From Bacillota bacterium (GTDB lineage: Bacteria; Bacillota; Clostridia; TANB77; CAG-465), in contig JAEWRE010000030.1 of NCBI GenBank assembly GCA_023460235.1, positions 1 through 64,000 of the forward strand: a stretch of 64,000 nucleotides of DNA, in the 5' to 3' direction. The notes beneath the pieces are model-generated. The model was not told the DNA's origin. It saw only the letters and a list, made by a program, of their open reading frames with translations, and ran no database searches. Both the position numbers and the translations under genes were made by a program. Position 1 is the first letter of the stretch, and every line of letters starts with the position of its first letter. Of the stretch, positions 53,490-62,319 are shown piece by piece.

Positions 53490-54195
53490 TTATTGAATAC
53501 CACATGTTATACATGTGGTTCTAAATAGCTTTAGCAATGAAAAAAGTAAAAAATAAAAACATCTCCTTTTATGATATAATATAGTCGTTCGGCAACAAAT
53601 TATAAAATAAAGGGAGATGTTATCGTATGAAAGACGATATGAATAGTTTAGCACACACAAAGTGGGAATGCAAGTATCACGTGGTATTTGCACCAAAATA
53701 TAGAAGAAAAGTAATATATGGAAAATTAAAGGTAGAGATAGGTAAAATAATAAGAGACTTGTGTAACAGAAAAGAAGTGGAATTGATAGAAGCAGAAGCA
53801 TGTACAGATCATATACATCTTTTAATAAGCGTACCACCAAAGTTATCAATATCAAGTTTTATGGGATATTTAAAAGGGAAGTCAACATTGATAATATTTG
53901 AAAGACATGCAAATTTAAAATATAAATATAGCAATAGAAATTTTTGGTGTAGAGGATATTTTGTAAGTACAGTAGGAAAAAATAAGCGAGTAATACAAGA
54001 ATATATAAGAAACCAAGTTAATGAGGATATAGCAACAGATCAGATTACAATGAAAGAATTCGAGGATCCTTTTAAGGATAGCAAGTAATATTTAGCGCAG
54101 TTGTCGAACAAAATGGAAGTCCTTAAGGGCTTGCAGGAATAGAGCCTTATAGGCGTCATTAAAAACCACCGGTTGAACCGGTGGATAATTATTAA
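53490..54195 (+). mobile_element. IS200/IS605-family element (tnpA only)
   Basis: A single Y1 transposase gene is flanked by subterminal hairpins: left ACCACATGT-TAT-ACATGTGGT (53499-53519) and right CCACCGGTT-G-AACCGGTGG (54166-54184). There are no terminal inverted repeats and no target duplication, as expected for this class. About 700 bp, tnpB absent, apparently intact. Exact ends and the tetranucleotide target are estimated. Confidence 0.85.
53627..54088 (+). CDS. tnpA: IS200-type Y1 transposase TnpA
   Basis: 153 residues, AGGGAG before ATG. Motifs: KYHVVFAPKYRRK, the HUH-type His62-Ile-His64 (DHIHLLISVPP), FWCRGYFVSTVG and catalytic Tyr126 (VIQEYIRNQ). It cuts and rejoins single-stranded ends at the hairpins. 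Full length, no frameshift. Confidence 0.95.
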   Translation: MKDDMNSLAHTKWECKYHVVFAPKYRRKVIYGKLKVEIGKIIRDLCNRKEVELIEAEACTDHIHLLISVPPKLSISSFMGYLKGKSTLIIFERHANLKYKYSNRNFWCRGYFVSTVGKNKRVIQEYIRNQVNEDIATDQITMKEFEDPFKDSK

Positions 54196-54341
54196 ATAAA
54201 GTTACTGTATCAAAACATATCAAGCAAATATTGATGATAAAAGTGAAAAGATTAACATAAATATTGAAAAAATAATATTAATATGGTATAATATTAAAAG
54301 ATTTATTTTTGCATTACTATAATTATAGAAAGGATGAATTT

Positions 54342-55085
54342 ATGAAGCGGAGGTATTATTTTGTTTTTCTTTTAATTCTTGTAAGCCAAATTTTTATGCT
54401 TAGTGGTTGTGCCACTAATGAAGAAATACCAATTCCTAAATCCCAAGCAGATATATATGTTTATGATGATGATGATTTATTTAATGATTCTGTCGAAAGT
54501 CAATTAAACAATATGCTTGTAGATCTTGAAAAAAAGACTGATGTTGAATTTGCTGTTGTAACTGTAAAGAGTCTCTTAGACAGAGAAATTGAAGATTACA
54601 GCATAACAGTAGCTAATGGATTGGGCATAGGTAAGGAAGAAGAGGATAATGGAATTCTTCTTTTAATGTCGCGTTCAGATGAACGTGTTAGATTAGAAAT
54701 TGGAAAAGGGCTTGAAGGAATACTTAATGATTCAAAATGCGGTAGAATACTTGATGAATTTTTTGTACCTAACAGGGAAGATGATAAGTATGTAGAGGCC
54801 ACAGTAGAAACTGTTCAAGCTGTAATTAATGTTATCGCACTGGACAATAATGTCAAAATTGAGGGTGTTGATGGTAATATTACAGTATCTGATCCCACTC
54901 CTATACCATGGGGACTAATTATATTTATAATAATAGTAGTTTTATTAGCACTTGCTGTAATTAATCACTACACTGATGGCGCTGTCGTTGATTTTTTTGC
55001 TTTTATTAGTTCTTCAGATAGTGGAGGAAGTAGCGGTGGTGGTTTTGGCGGTGGAAGCTTTGGAGGAGGTGGCGCATCAAGATAA
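54342..55085 (+). CDS. TPM-domain lipoprotein (YgcG-like)
   Basis: 247 residues from the ATG after AAAGGATG; the upstream in-frame ATG at 54309 lacks a ribosome site. Lipobox LSGC at ~25. TPM domain (~35-180): ADIYVYDDDDLF, VVTVKSLLDREIEDYS, DNGILLLMSRSDERVRLEIG. One membrane helix, then a Gly/Ser-rich end (GGGFGGGSFGGGGASR). TPM proteins are envelope phosphatase-like or repair factors often beside lemA. Arg codons CGT occur here, unlike the AGA-rich neighbours. Confidence 0.87.
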   Translation: MKRRYYFVFLLILVSQIFMLSGCATNEEIPIPKSQADIYVYDDDDLFNDSVESQLNNMLVDLEKKTDVEFAVVTVKSLLDREIEDYSITVANGLGIGKEEEDNGILLLMSRSDERVRLEIGKGLEGILNDSKCGRILDEFFVPNREDDKYVEATVETVQAVINVIALDNNVKIEGVDGNITVSDPTPIPWGLIIFIIIVVLLALAVINHYTDGAVVDFFAFISSSDSGGSSGGGFGGGSFGGGGASR

Positions 55086-55144
55086 TTTAGAAATGGTGTA
55101 TTACTATTGTTTTATTCATAATAACTTTATAGGAGGATTTAATA

Positions 55145-55717
55145 ATGAAAACTGGGACTAAAGTTTTAATTTCCTTAGCAGCAATTTTTGCCCTTATACT
55201 TATCTGGGGTATTAGTACAAATAATTCACTTGTACAATTACACGAAGACGTCAAATACCAACAAGGTCAAGTGCAATCTACATTGCAACGGCGAAGCGAT
55301 TTAATTCCCAACCTTGTGGCAACAGTAAAAGGTTATGCTGCGCATGAAGAAACTGTATTTACTGATATTGCTGATGCAAGATCAAAGTTAGCAGGCGCGA
55401 TTTCTGAAGGAAATCTAAATGAAATAGAATCTGCAAATGATGGCTTGTCATCGGCACTGGGAAGACTATTAGCTATTCAAGAAAACTATCCAGATTTGAA
55501 AGCAAATGAAAATTTTATTGCTTTAATGGATGAAATTGCTGGTTCAGAAAATCGTATCAATATAGCACGAGAAAAATATAATGACAAGGTTGCCATATAT
55601 AATAAGAGAATTAAGGTTTTCCCATCAAACATTATTGCAAATATGAATGGCTTTGTTGATGAAAAATACTTTGAGGCTGATGAAGGCTCAGAAAATGCAC
55701 CAAAAGTTGAATTCTAA
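55145..55717 (+). CDS. lemA: LemA family protein
   Basis: 190 residues, AGGAGG before ATG. N-terminal helix (VLISLAAIFALILIWGIS) then a helical domain with the LemA hallmark QQGQVQSTLQRRSDLIPNLV, VKGYAAHE and ARSKL. Membrane protein of unknown function, nearly always linked to TPM-domain proteins. The codons CGG and CGA at QRRS are rare in this window, hinting at transfer of the TPM-LemA pair. Confidence 0.93.
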   Translation: MKTGTKVLISLAAIFALILIWGISTNNSLVQLHEDVKYQQGQVQSTLQRRSDLIPNLVATVKGYAAHEETVFTDIADARSKLAGAISEGNLNEIESANDGLSSALGRLLAIQENYPDLKANENFIALMDEIAGSENRINIAREKYNDKVAIYNKRIKVFPSNIIANMNGFVDEKYFEADEGSENAPKVEF

Positions 55718-55775
55718 TAATTCATAATTAATATGCTATTTTAAAATTATGAATTATTAATAAAGTATATATTAT

Positions 55776-55819
55776 AGAAAAAAGATATTATGTTTAATTA
55801 CACATAATATCTTTTTTCT
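55776..55819. terminator. bidirectional terminator
   Basis: A 17-base arm AGAAAAAAGATATTATG is exactly inverted at 55803-55819, between convergent genes. Confidence 0.88.
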
Positions 55820-55838
55820 AATTTAAATTGATAAATAT

Positions 55839-57311
55839 TTAGAATCCCCTTGAAGCACCACCACCACCAGAGGTTCCGCCAAAACCGCCAAAGCCACTTG
55901 AACCACCAAAATTGTCGTTAGAATTATAAGAGTTAAGTCTTCTTTGCTCTTCCTCTTCTTGCAGACGTATTCTTTTAATTCGTTCTCTTTCTTCATTTTC
56001 TTCTTTATCTTTTTTTGCTTGTGTTAGAAATTTAGCAACTTTTTCAAGAATATTTTTGTCAAAATATTCCTTGCTATTAGGGTTAAGAGCATTATAAAGA
56101 TTATTTGCTTTTTCAAGATCTCTAATATTTTCTTCTTTTGCAACTTTAATCTTAGAAATAATTGCAGAAATAGATGTAGCAGCAGCGTTAGCAAAATATT
56201 TGTATTGTAGTTGCTTTGATTGTTCATAAAGAGATTTAATAATTTTAATATCAGATTTAATATAACTTTTTTGCTCTTTATTTAGATCTTCATACTCATT
56301 TAATACTTTTTCAAATTTTGTAACATTCTCTTTACTAGCCGATAATGAATAAAATTGCTGTATATTTGTATCAAATGAAGCTGCTTTTTTCATATCATAT
56401 TGTCTAACTTCTTCTTCAATCATTTCATTAATCATTTCATCAATATTAGGAAATAAAATCTTTCCTCGAGTATATCTGTCATTTAATTTTATAAATTTAT
56501 CATTAAGTTCATTATACTTATTAGTAATTTTTTTCATTTTTCCAGAAATAGACCGATTTTCTTGAGCAAGTATTTCATTTTTTTGAGAAAACTCATGTTC
56601 AATATTATTTAACTTAAAAAGAAGTCTAGATATTTCTTCATCCCTTTCTAGTATTATTTTTGTTTTTTTTCGAATAGTTAATATTATCCCTATTATAGCT
56701 CCGATAAAAATAAAGAATACTGCGGCAATCGCTATATCATTGGAATTTAATACTAATAAAGGTTTAGGAGTTTCTTTCTCTTCAATTGGAGAAGATTTCT
56801 CTTTTTTAATAACAGTTTTAATTTCCTTTATAAATTCGTCCTGTAATGAAAGTAATCCTTCATTAAACTTATCATCCTTTAACTTTGGTATAGCGTATTT
56901 ATCAATGAATCTACCAGCCTTTGAATCATTAATATATGATTCCATACTTTTTCCAGTTTCTACTCTTATTTCTCTATCCTCTGTAGAAAGTAATATAAGC
57001 AAACCCATATCATCTTTCCCGATTCCATATTGATTATACATAGCATTTGCATAATCTTCTATTGAATTGTCACCAAGAGACTTTATAGTAGTAACTACAA
57101 TTTGTATACCTTCAGGTTGAGTTGCAAGATCAACAGCCCTTTGCATCAGTGTGTCTTTTTCTTCATCTGAAAAAACATTTGCAAAATCATTAACATAGAA
57201 ATCATTTGTACCCGCAGGAATTTTTGGTGCCGCGTATGCACTAGGTGATGTGCCAGTAATTACAATGAAAAGCGCCATAATAATAATTGAAAGTTTGATT
57301 AATTTCTTCAT
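55839..57311 (-). CDS. TPM-domain membrane protein with coiled coil and Gly-rich tail
   Basis: 490 residues, TAGGAGG before ATG. Signal peptide ~1-28 (AYAAP). TPM domain ~35-175 (NDFYVNDFANVFSDEE, MGLLILLSTEDREIRVETG, INDSKAGRFID). One helix at ~195-215, then long coiled coils to ~440, then GGSSGFGGFGGTSGGGG. Same domain as the lipoprotein at 54342 but with a large cytoplasmic helical extension. With LemA it forms a three-gene convergent cluster. Confidence 0.87.
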   Translation of the reverse strand: MKKLIKLSIIIMALFIVITGTSPSAYAAPKIPAGTNDFYVNDFANVFSDEEKDTLMQRAVDLATQPEGIQIVVTTIKSLGDNSIEDYANAMYNQYGIGKDDMGLLILLSTEDREIRVETGKSMESYINDSKAGRFIDKYAIPKLKDDKFNEGLLSLQDEFIKEIKTVIKKEKSSPIEEKETPKPLLVLNSNDIAIAAVFFIFIGAIIGIILTIRKKTKIILERDEEISRLLFKLNNIEHEFSQKNEILAQENRSISGKMKKITNKYNELNDKFIKLNDRYTRGKILFPNIDEMINEMIEEEVRQYDMKKAASFDTNIQQFYSLSASKENVTKFEKVLNEYEDLNKEQKSYIKSDIKIIKSLYEQSKQLQYKYFANAAATSISAIISKIKVAKEENIRDLEKANNLYNALNPNSKEYFDKNILEKVAKFLTQAKKDKEENEERERIKRIRLQEEEEQRRLNSYNSNDNFGGSSGFGGFGGTSGGGGASRGF

Positions 57312-57548
57312 CTTTTTCCTCCTAATTAGGTGAATTTTTTATGGAATTATTAAGATACATAAAAATAATAAATTTATTTATGAATAAAATTATACATTAC
57401 TTTACATAATATGTCAATAGACTTGAATTATTTTTATGTTATTAATTCTATATTTATAACTATTCTAATATACTTTATAAAATAATTTATATTGATTTTA
57501 TATGATTTATTTGATATTATAGTAAAATATTATTTAAAGGAGGTTTTT

Positions 57549-58034
57549 ATGGAAGATGTAAAAATTATTACGGATAGGCAAAAATTTAAATATAAAGTAA
57601 ATGGAGTTATTATTTATAATGGAAAGGTGTTAACAATTAAGAGGGAAGACAACGTTTCATACTGTTTGCCAGGAGGACATGTTGAAATAGGGGAAGATAG
57701 TAAATCAGCAGTTATAAGAGAAATGTTAGAAGAAACTGGGATTTTAGTTTCAATAGATAAAGAATTAGCAATAGTAGAAAATTTTTATTTAGATAAAAAT
57801 AGTTTAAACACTCATGAAATTGGTCTTTATTATATTGTTAAACCTGATAATTTAGACAAAGTGCCATTAAGTAATTATTCAAGAACGGAAAACGATAAAG
57901 GTGAAATTAAAACTCATAAATTTGAATGGTTAGATATATCTCTATTAAAAGATATTGATTTTAAACCGGAATTTATAAAGAAAAAATTAATCGATAACAA
58001 TTATATTTTTGAACATATTATAATAAAACAATAA
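57549..58034 (+). CDS. NUDIX hydrolase
   Basis: 161 residues from the ATG 5 bases after AAAGGAGG; the frame extends 19 codons upstream before that site and is rejected. The NUDIX box is complete: GGHVEIGEDSKSAVIREMLEETG. It hydrolyses nucleoside diphosphates linked to some other group; substrate unknown. Single gene. Confidence 0.9.
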   Translation: MEDVKIITDRQKFKYKVNGVIIYNGKVLTIKREDNVSYCLPGGHVEIGEDSKSAVIREMLEETGILVSIDKELAIVENFYLDKNSLNTHEIGLYYIVKPDNLDKVPLSNYSRTENDKGEIKTHKFEWLDISLLKDIDFKPEFIKKKLIDNNYIFEHIIIKQ

Positions 58035-58163
58035 TTAAATAAATTACTCAATCAAATATAAAAATTTACTATGCTAAGTGATTTTCTCATTTTCTATAAA
58101 GTTTACTTTTTGCAAAAAATATGTTATAATACGAACATCAAATAACATTATGGAGGTTTTATA

Positions 58164-58358
58164 ATGAATTTAGAAGAACCTGGTTGGGTAATAATTGTAT
58201 TAATCATTTTTGTAGGTGCAACTGGTGAAATTTATACTCGTATGACTAAAGATTCAAATTCGATAATACGGGCTTTTGGATATCTTGTAGGAATTTGTTC
58301 AATTATTTTTGTATTTAATTTTGTATTATCTAAATTTTTAGGTGTTAATCTGTTCTAA
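58164..58358 (+). CDS. small two-helix membrane protein, unknown
   Basis: 64 residues, GGAGG before ATG. Helices VIIVLIIFVGATGEIY and GICSIIFVFNFVLSKFL with a short loop. Not recognised. Adjacent to an IS3 remnant. Confidence 0.6.
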   Translation: MNLEEPGWVIIVLIIFVGATGEIYTRMTKDSNSIIRAFGYLVGICSIIFVFNFVLSKFLGVNLF

Positions 58359-58381
58359 ATATATTATTAAAAAAACACTGT

Positions 58382-58545
58382 CTATTTGAACTATTCCCAA
58401 AAAGTTAGACATGTAAAAGAAAACCACTGTGGAAAGTATTGTAATTAATTTTGCAATACTTTCTCTTTTTCTAATCTTTCTAATTCTTTTTGTTTAAATT
58501 GTATAGGTGTTAGATAACCTAATGATTTTTTTATTACCATTTTTA
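58382..58545 (-). mobile_element. 3' end remnant of an IS3-family insertion sequence
   Basis: On the minus strand the last ~31 codons of an OrfB transposase remain (KKSLGYLTPIQFKQKELERL ... to TAA at 58445-58447), followed by the end sequence TGTCTAACTTTTTGGG at 58412-58397, typical of IS3/IS150-type right ends. DDE residues and the left end are missing; the fragment fuses to unrelated AT-rich DNA near 58545. Confidence 0.78.
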
Positions 58546-58566
58546 AATATATCAATTAAACTGGAT

Positions 58567-58580
58567 TATGACATGTCATA
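58567..58580. promoter_or_regulatory. 14-bp palindrome upstream of the sigma gene
   Basis: TATGACATGTCATA is a perfect palindrome 160 bp before the ECF sigma gene, and could be an operator. Nothing else is seen in 58546-58738. Confidence 0.35.
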
Positions 58581-58738
58581 TAAATATATAATTGAGAATT
58601 AGGTTAACTTATGATATACTTGATAAAGATTGTAGCTACATTCGTATTACAGCAATAAAAATAAATATTTTTGTATTTTTATAGAATTCTGAAACTTTTT
58701 GAATTTTAATAAGTATATATTACTAAAAGAGGTGAAAA

Positions 58739-60058
58739 ATGGATATAGATGTAGATAAAAAACTATATAATGATTATTTAAATGGTAATACTGAATCTTT
58801 TAAAACCTTTTATCTAAAATATAAAGATAAAATCAAGTATTTTATCTTTGGAATAGTTAAGGATTATGAAAAAGCTGAGGATATTACTCAAGAGGTATTT
58901 ATTTATATATTAAAAAATAAATATAATGAAAATAGTGGAAGTTTAAAATATTATATATATTTAATAGCAAAAAGTAAGGCAATTTCGTATATAAATAAAG
59001 AAAAACGAAGAAATGATATAACAGAAAAATACTTAAATGACCCATCTCTTTATATTGAAAACGATATATTTGAAACTATTGCAAAACAAGAAACAAAAAA
59101 AGATATTATTGAATCCATTAATCTTATAAATGAAAAATTCAGAGACTCTGTTTATTTAGTTAAAATAGGAGGTCTTTCATATAAGGAAGTTGCAGACATT
59201 CTTAACATATCTGAACAAGATGTAAAAAATTATGTTCATAGAGGGAAAAATGAATTAAGAAAAATATTGATAAAAAAAGGATATGAAAAAATGAATAAAT
59301 CATTGAAAGTATTTATTATTGTAATGTGTTTGTCCGCCTTAATGGCTGGAGTTATATATGCTGTATCACAAGTTTATGAAAAAATCAAAGATAATGCAGA
59401 AATTACACCAACATTTACAAGTCAAATATCTACAATAGATACAAATAAAGTATGGGTTGGAACATTTAATTTAGTATGGAACGACTTTATGAATGATGTG
59501 ATAAAAGGTAATATTGAATTTGAAAATGGATATTCAGAACTGGCAGAGCAATTAAATAAGCAATCATTTACAATAGATCAACTAAATGCTAATTCATATT
59601 TTAAAATTCATGGAAAAGAAAATTTGATATTAAAAAATCAAATAGAAGAAGGAATAAAGAAAAAGTTTAATGAAACAAGTAGTATTATAGATAAATGTGA
59701 TTGGAAATCAGACGAATATTATGTTTTGTATGCAATGTTAAAAAAAAAATTTAATTATCTAGAAAAATTTCCTACTTTAGAAGATAATACCTTTGGAAAT
59801 TCAGAAGTAAAGATAAAATATTTTGGAATTGAACCAGATACGATACAAAATGCAAGCATTAATATAGAAGTATTATTTTATAATTCAGATAAGGATTTTG
59901 CAATTAAGTTAAAAACAAAAGAAAAAGAAGAAGTATATTTATATAAAACAGACGGAATAGGAAAATCATTTGAAGATAATTATAAAGAAATGATTGATAA
60001 ACAATCTAGATATACAGGAGAAAATTTATTTTTGATGATACATTTTTATTATATTTAA
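58739..60058 (+). CDS. ECF sigma factor fused to a membrane/extracellular domain (frameshifted end)
   Basis: 439 residues, AGAGGTG before ATG. Region sigma-2 at ~10-75 (YEKAEDITQEVFIYILKNK) and sigma-4 at ~125-180 (GGLSYKEVADILNISEQDVKNYVHRGK). A single helix (SLKVFIIVMCLSALMAGVIYAV) at ~190-210 leads to an extracellular domain with WVGTFNLVWNDFM and LYAMLKKKFNYLE. No stop separates the two, so sigma factor and sensor would be one polypeptide. After a T5 run at 60029-60033 the frame ends early, while the -1 frame continues FDDTFLLYLKEEEKQPYFALRID to 60144: one lost T would explain it. Confidence 0.8.
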   Translation: MDIDVDKKLYNDYLNGNTESFKTFYLKYKDKIKYFIFGIVKDYEKAEDITQEVFIYILKNKYNENSGSLKYYIYLIAKSKAISYINKEKRRNDITEKYLNDPSLYIENDIFETIAKQETKKDIIESINLINEKFRDSVYLVKIGGLSYKEVADILNISEQDVKNYVHRGKNELRKILIKKGYEKMNKSLKVFIIVMCLSALMAGVIYAVSQVYEKIKDNAEITPTFTSQISTIDTNKVWVGTFNLVWNDFMNDVIKGNIEFENGYSELAEQLNKQSFTIDQLNANSYFKIHGKENLILKNQIEEGIKKKFNETSSIIDKCDWKSDEYYVLYAMLKKKFNYLEKFPTLEDNTFGNSEVKIKYFGIEPDTIQNASINIEVLFYNSDKDFAIKLKTKEKEEVYLYKTDGIGKSFEDNYKEMIDKQSRYTGENLFLMIHFYYI

Positions 60059-60144
60059 AGGAAGAGGAAAAACAGCCATATTTTGCATTAAGAATTGATA
60101 CTTCTGATGTATTAGTAACTAGTAACGAATATGAAAAAAAATAG
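60034..60144 (+). pseudogene. out-of-frame C-terminal coding remnant of the sigma-fusion gene
   Basis: Codons for DDTFLLYLKEEEKQPYFALR and DTSDVLVTSNEYEKK, stop at 60142-60144, join the upstream gene if one base is restored in T5 at 60029-60033. No start or ribosome site of its own. Confidence 0.65.
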
Positions 60145-60259
60145 ACTAGTACGCAAAATTAATTTATATAACTTGAAATATTAAGTATATATGATATAAT
60201 TTGTTTAATAATCATTGATAATGGTATATGTAGCAGATAGATTTTATGGAGGTTGTAAT

Positions 60260-60796
60260 ATGGAGTATCTTGATATAGTGGATGAAAATAATAACTTAAT
60301 AGGAAAAAAAGAAGAAAGAAACATAATACATGAAAAAGGAATTTGGCATAGAGAAGTAGCAGTGTGGATTATAAATGAAGAAGGAGAAATATTATTGCAA
60401 AAAAGATCTGCAAATAAAATACAAGAACCTAACAAATGGGCTATTTGTGCCGGACATGTTGATGCAGGAGAAAATGTAGAAACAGCAGTATTAAGAGAAT
60501 TAGAAGAAGAATTAGGTTTTAAAGCTAAAATAGAGGACTTAGATTTTATTAGTATTGAGAAAATATCTAATGTAGTATCTAATAATCTAATAAACAACAA
60601 TTTTACATATATGTATATCACAAAAACAGATACGAGACTGGAAGAATATAAAATACAGTATAGTGAGTTAAGTGAACTAAAATATATTTCATTTAAGGAA
60701 CTTGAAAGAATTGTGAATGAGAAAGATAGCCAAGTAACAATTTCAAATAAAACATACATGAGCAAAATTATTGAAGAAATAAGAAAAAGAATTTAA
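60260..60796 (+). CDS. NUDIX hydrolase, IDI-like
   Basis: 178 residues from the ATG 7 bases after GGAGG; 15 upstream codons are rejected. EYLDIVDENNNLIGKKEER, then IHEKGIWHREVAVWII, RSANKIQEPNKWAICAGHVDAGE and box GHVDAGENVETAVLRELEEELG. This matches the YfcD/IDI-like NUDIX group with GIWHR; substrate unknown. The second NUDIX gene in 3 kb. Confidence 0.9.
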   Translation: MEYLDIVDENNNLIGKKEERNIIHEKGIWHREVAVWIINEEGEILLQKRSANKIQEPNKWAICAGHVDAGENVETAVLRELEEELGFKAKIEDLDFISIEKISNVVSNNLINNNFTYMYITKTDTRLEEYKIQYSELSELKYISFKELERIVNEKDSQVTISNKTYMSKIIEEIRKRI

Positions 60797-60951
60797 AACT
60801 ATAAAATACATAATAATAAAATATCTAAGAGATAAGCTTGAAGTGACAAAATTTAAGTTCGTTGAAATGTGAAATGAAAATTTACTGTATTATTTTTTAT
60901 TTATAATTTAGTAAGTAATTATCTATTAAATTTTTGGGGAGTATGAATTAA

Positions 60952-61527
60952 ATGTTTGAAGATATAAAAAATGAAATTTTAAAATGTAGATATTGTAAAG
61001 AACAATTTGGATTTGAACCACATCCTATATTTTTTGGAAGTGAAAACTCAAAAATTGTTCAAATCAGCCAAGCACCTTCTAATAATGTAAATACATCTAG
61101 AAAGCCTTTTACTGATATGAGTGGTAAAACTTTAAAATATGAATGGTATCAAATAACTGATGAGATATTCTATAATACCGATAACTTTTATATAGGAGCA
61201 TTAGCTCATTGCTATCCTGGAAAAGATAGAAACGGCAATGATAAGCAACCACCTAAATGTTGCTTTGATAAATGGGTAAAAAAAGAAATAGAATTAGTAA
61301 ATAATGAGTTATATATAATAATTGGTGCTAAAGCAGCTAAAGTCTTTTTCCCCGATAAACAATATGAACAACTTATATTTGAAAATAATATATATAATAA
61401 TAAAACAGCTATTGTTTTACCCCATCCATCTCCATTAAACAAAAAGTGGATAAAAGATCATCCTGATTTTGTTACAAAAAGATTGGATGAGGTTAGAAAA
61501 ATAATTAGAGATAAATTAAAATATTAA
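60952..61527 (+). CDS. uracil-DNA glycosylase superfamily protein
   Basis: 191 residues, GGGGAG before ATG. N-terminal CRYC and later AHCYPG and PPKCCF, a cysteine pattern suggestive of the Fe-S UDG types. ISQAPSNNVN is in the place of motif A, and VLPHPSPLNKKWI is the typical H-P-S-x-x-N motif B. It probably removes damaged bases or binds abasic DNA; the family-4/5 assignment is not certain. Confidence 0.78.
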   Translation: MFEDIKNEILKCRYCKEQFGFEPHPIFFGSENSKIVQISQAPSNNVNTSRKPFTDMSGKTLKYEWYQITDEIFYNTDNFYIGALAHCYPGKDRNGNDKQPPKCCFDKWVKKEIELVNNELYIIIGAKAAKVFFPDKQYEQLIFENNIYNNKTAIVLPHPSPLNKKWIKDHPDFVTKRLDEVRKIIRDKLKY

Positions 61528-61830
61528 TATGAAGGCTTTTATGAACAAAGCAGATAATTTTATGACATTAGGTTTAATGAGAACTAATTATTTAGAAAAT
61601 CAATAAAAATTTTAAAGGAAATTCTTAGGGGAACACAAGAATTTATTGACTTAATTGATGAGACAATAAAGAAGATTTCTTAAAAATGAAAAAATAAAAG
61701 TTGGGATAAAATGTACTGCTATAATAGCGGTACATTTTTTTACCTATATTTAATTAAAAGTATAAATATAATATTGAAAAATAAGGAATATATGATATTA
61801 TTATAATAAATAGTAATTTAGGAGAACAAA
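61528..61830 (+). other. intergenic region with short gene remnant and terminator
   Basis: 61529-61683 holds two short frames that join by one frameshift into MTLGLMRTNYFRKSIKIL then KEILRGTQEFIDLIDETIKK; probably the end of a decayed small gene I cannot identify. Nothing else is coding. The hairpin 61710-61742 follows. Confidence 0.45.
61710..61742 (+). terminator. intrinsic terminator
   Basis: ATGTACTGCT-ATAAT-AGCGGTACAT hairpin with one wobble, then T7. Confidence 0.85.
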
Positions 61831-62265
61831 ATGATAAGAAAAGCAATTGAAAGTGATTATAAAATAATAGCAAGTCTGGCAATAGAATTATGGAAAAATC
61901 ATAGTTTAGATGAATTGGAAGCTGAATTTTTAGAATATATATCTTTAAATAAAGGTGTAATTTTTATCTCTTATTATGAAAATATTCCTGTTGGATTTGT
62001 GCAATGTCAATTAAGAAATGATTATGTTGAAGGTACAAAAACAAGTCCTGTTGCATATCTGGAAGGAATTTTTGTAAAGAAAGAATATAGATTAAATAAA
62101 TTAGCCAGTGATCTTTTAAGAAATTGTGAACAATGGGCTATAGAAAATAATTGTACAGAAATAGCAAGTGACTGTGAAATAGATAATAAATCTAGTTTTG
62201 AATTTCATGAAAAATGCGGATTTGAAGAAGCAAACAGAATAATTTGCTTTACAAAAAAACTTTAA
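61831..62265 (+). CDS. GNAT acetyltransferase, AAC(6')-like
   Basis: 144 residues, AGGAG before ATG. The pattern follows aminoglycoside 6'-N-acetyltransferases: ELWKNHSLDELEAEF, VAYLEGIFVKKEYRLNKLASDLL, ASDCEIDNKSSFEFHEKCGFEE and ICFTKKL. The acetyl-CoA loop, usually R-x-x-G-x-A, reads RLNKLA, with Lys in place of Gly. It may modify aminoglycosides; this has not been shown, and a related amine is possible. Confidence 0.8.
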   Translation: MIRKAIESDYKIIASLAIELWKNHSLDELEAEFLEYISLNKGVIFISYYENIPVGFVQCQLRNDYVEGTKTSPVAYLEGIFVKKEYRLNKLASDLLRNCEQWAIENNCTEIASDCEIDNKSSFEFHEKCGFEEANRIICFTKKL

Positions 62266-62319
62266 TTATGTGTTATCTATTATTTTAAATTAAATAAATT
62301 ACAATCTAAGGAGAATTTT

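Noticed and set aside
53490..53855. Minus-strand frame of 121 codons covering the IS200 left end
   Set aside because: Antisense to tnpA and the end hairpin; the low-complexity Leu/Tyr-rich translation is not protein-like.
58739..60144. Serpin-like reading of the sigma-fusion outside domain
   Set aside because: The tail FDDTFLLYLKEEEK is faintly reminiscent of a serpin end, but no reactive loop or core motifs are visible.
60244..60765. Minus-strand frame of 173 codons inside the IDI-like NUDIX gene
   Set aside because: Shadow of a gene with a full NUDIX box; no ribosome site.
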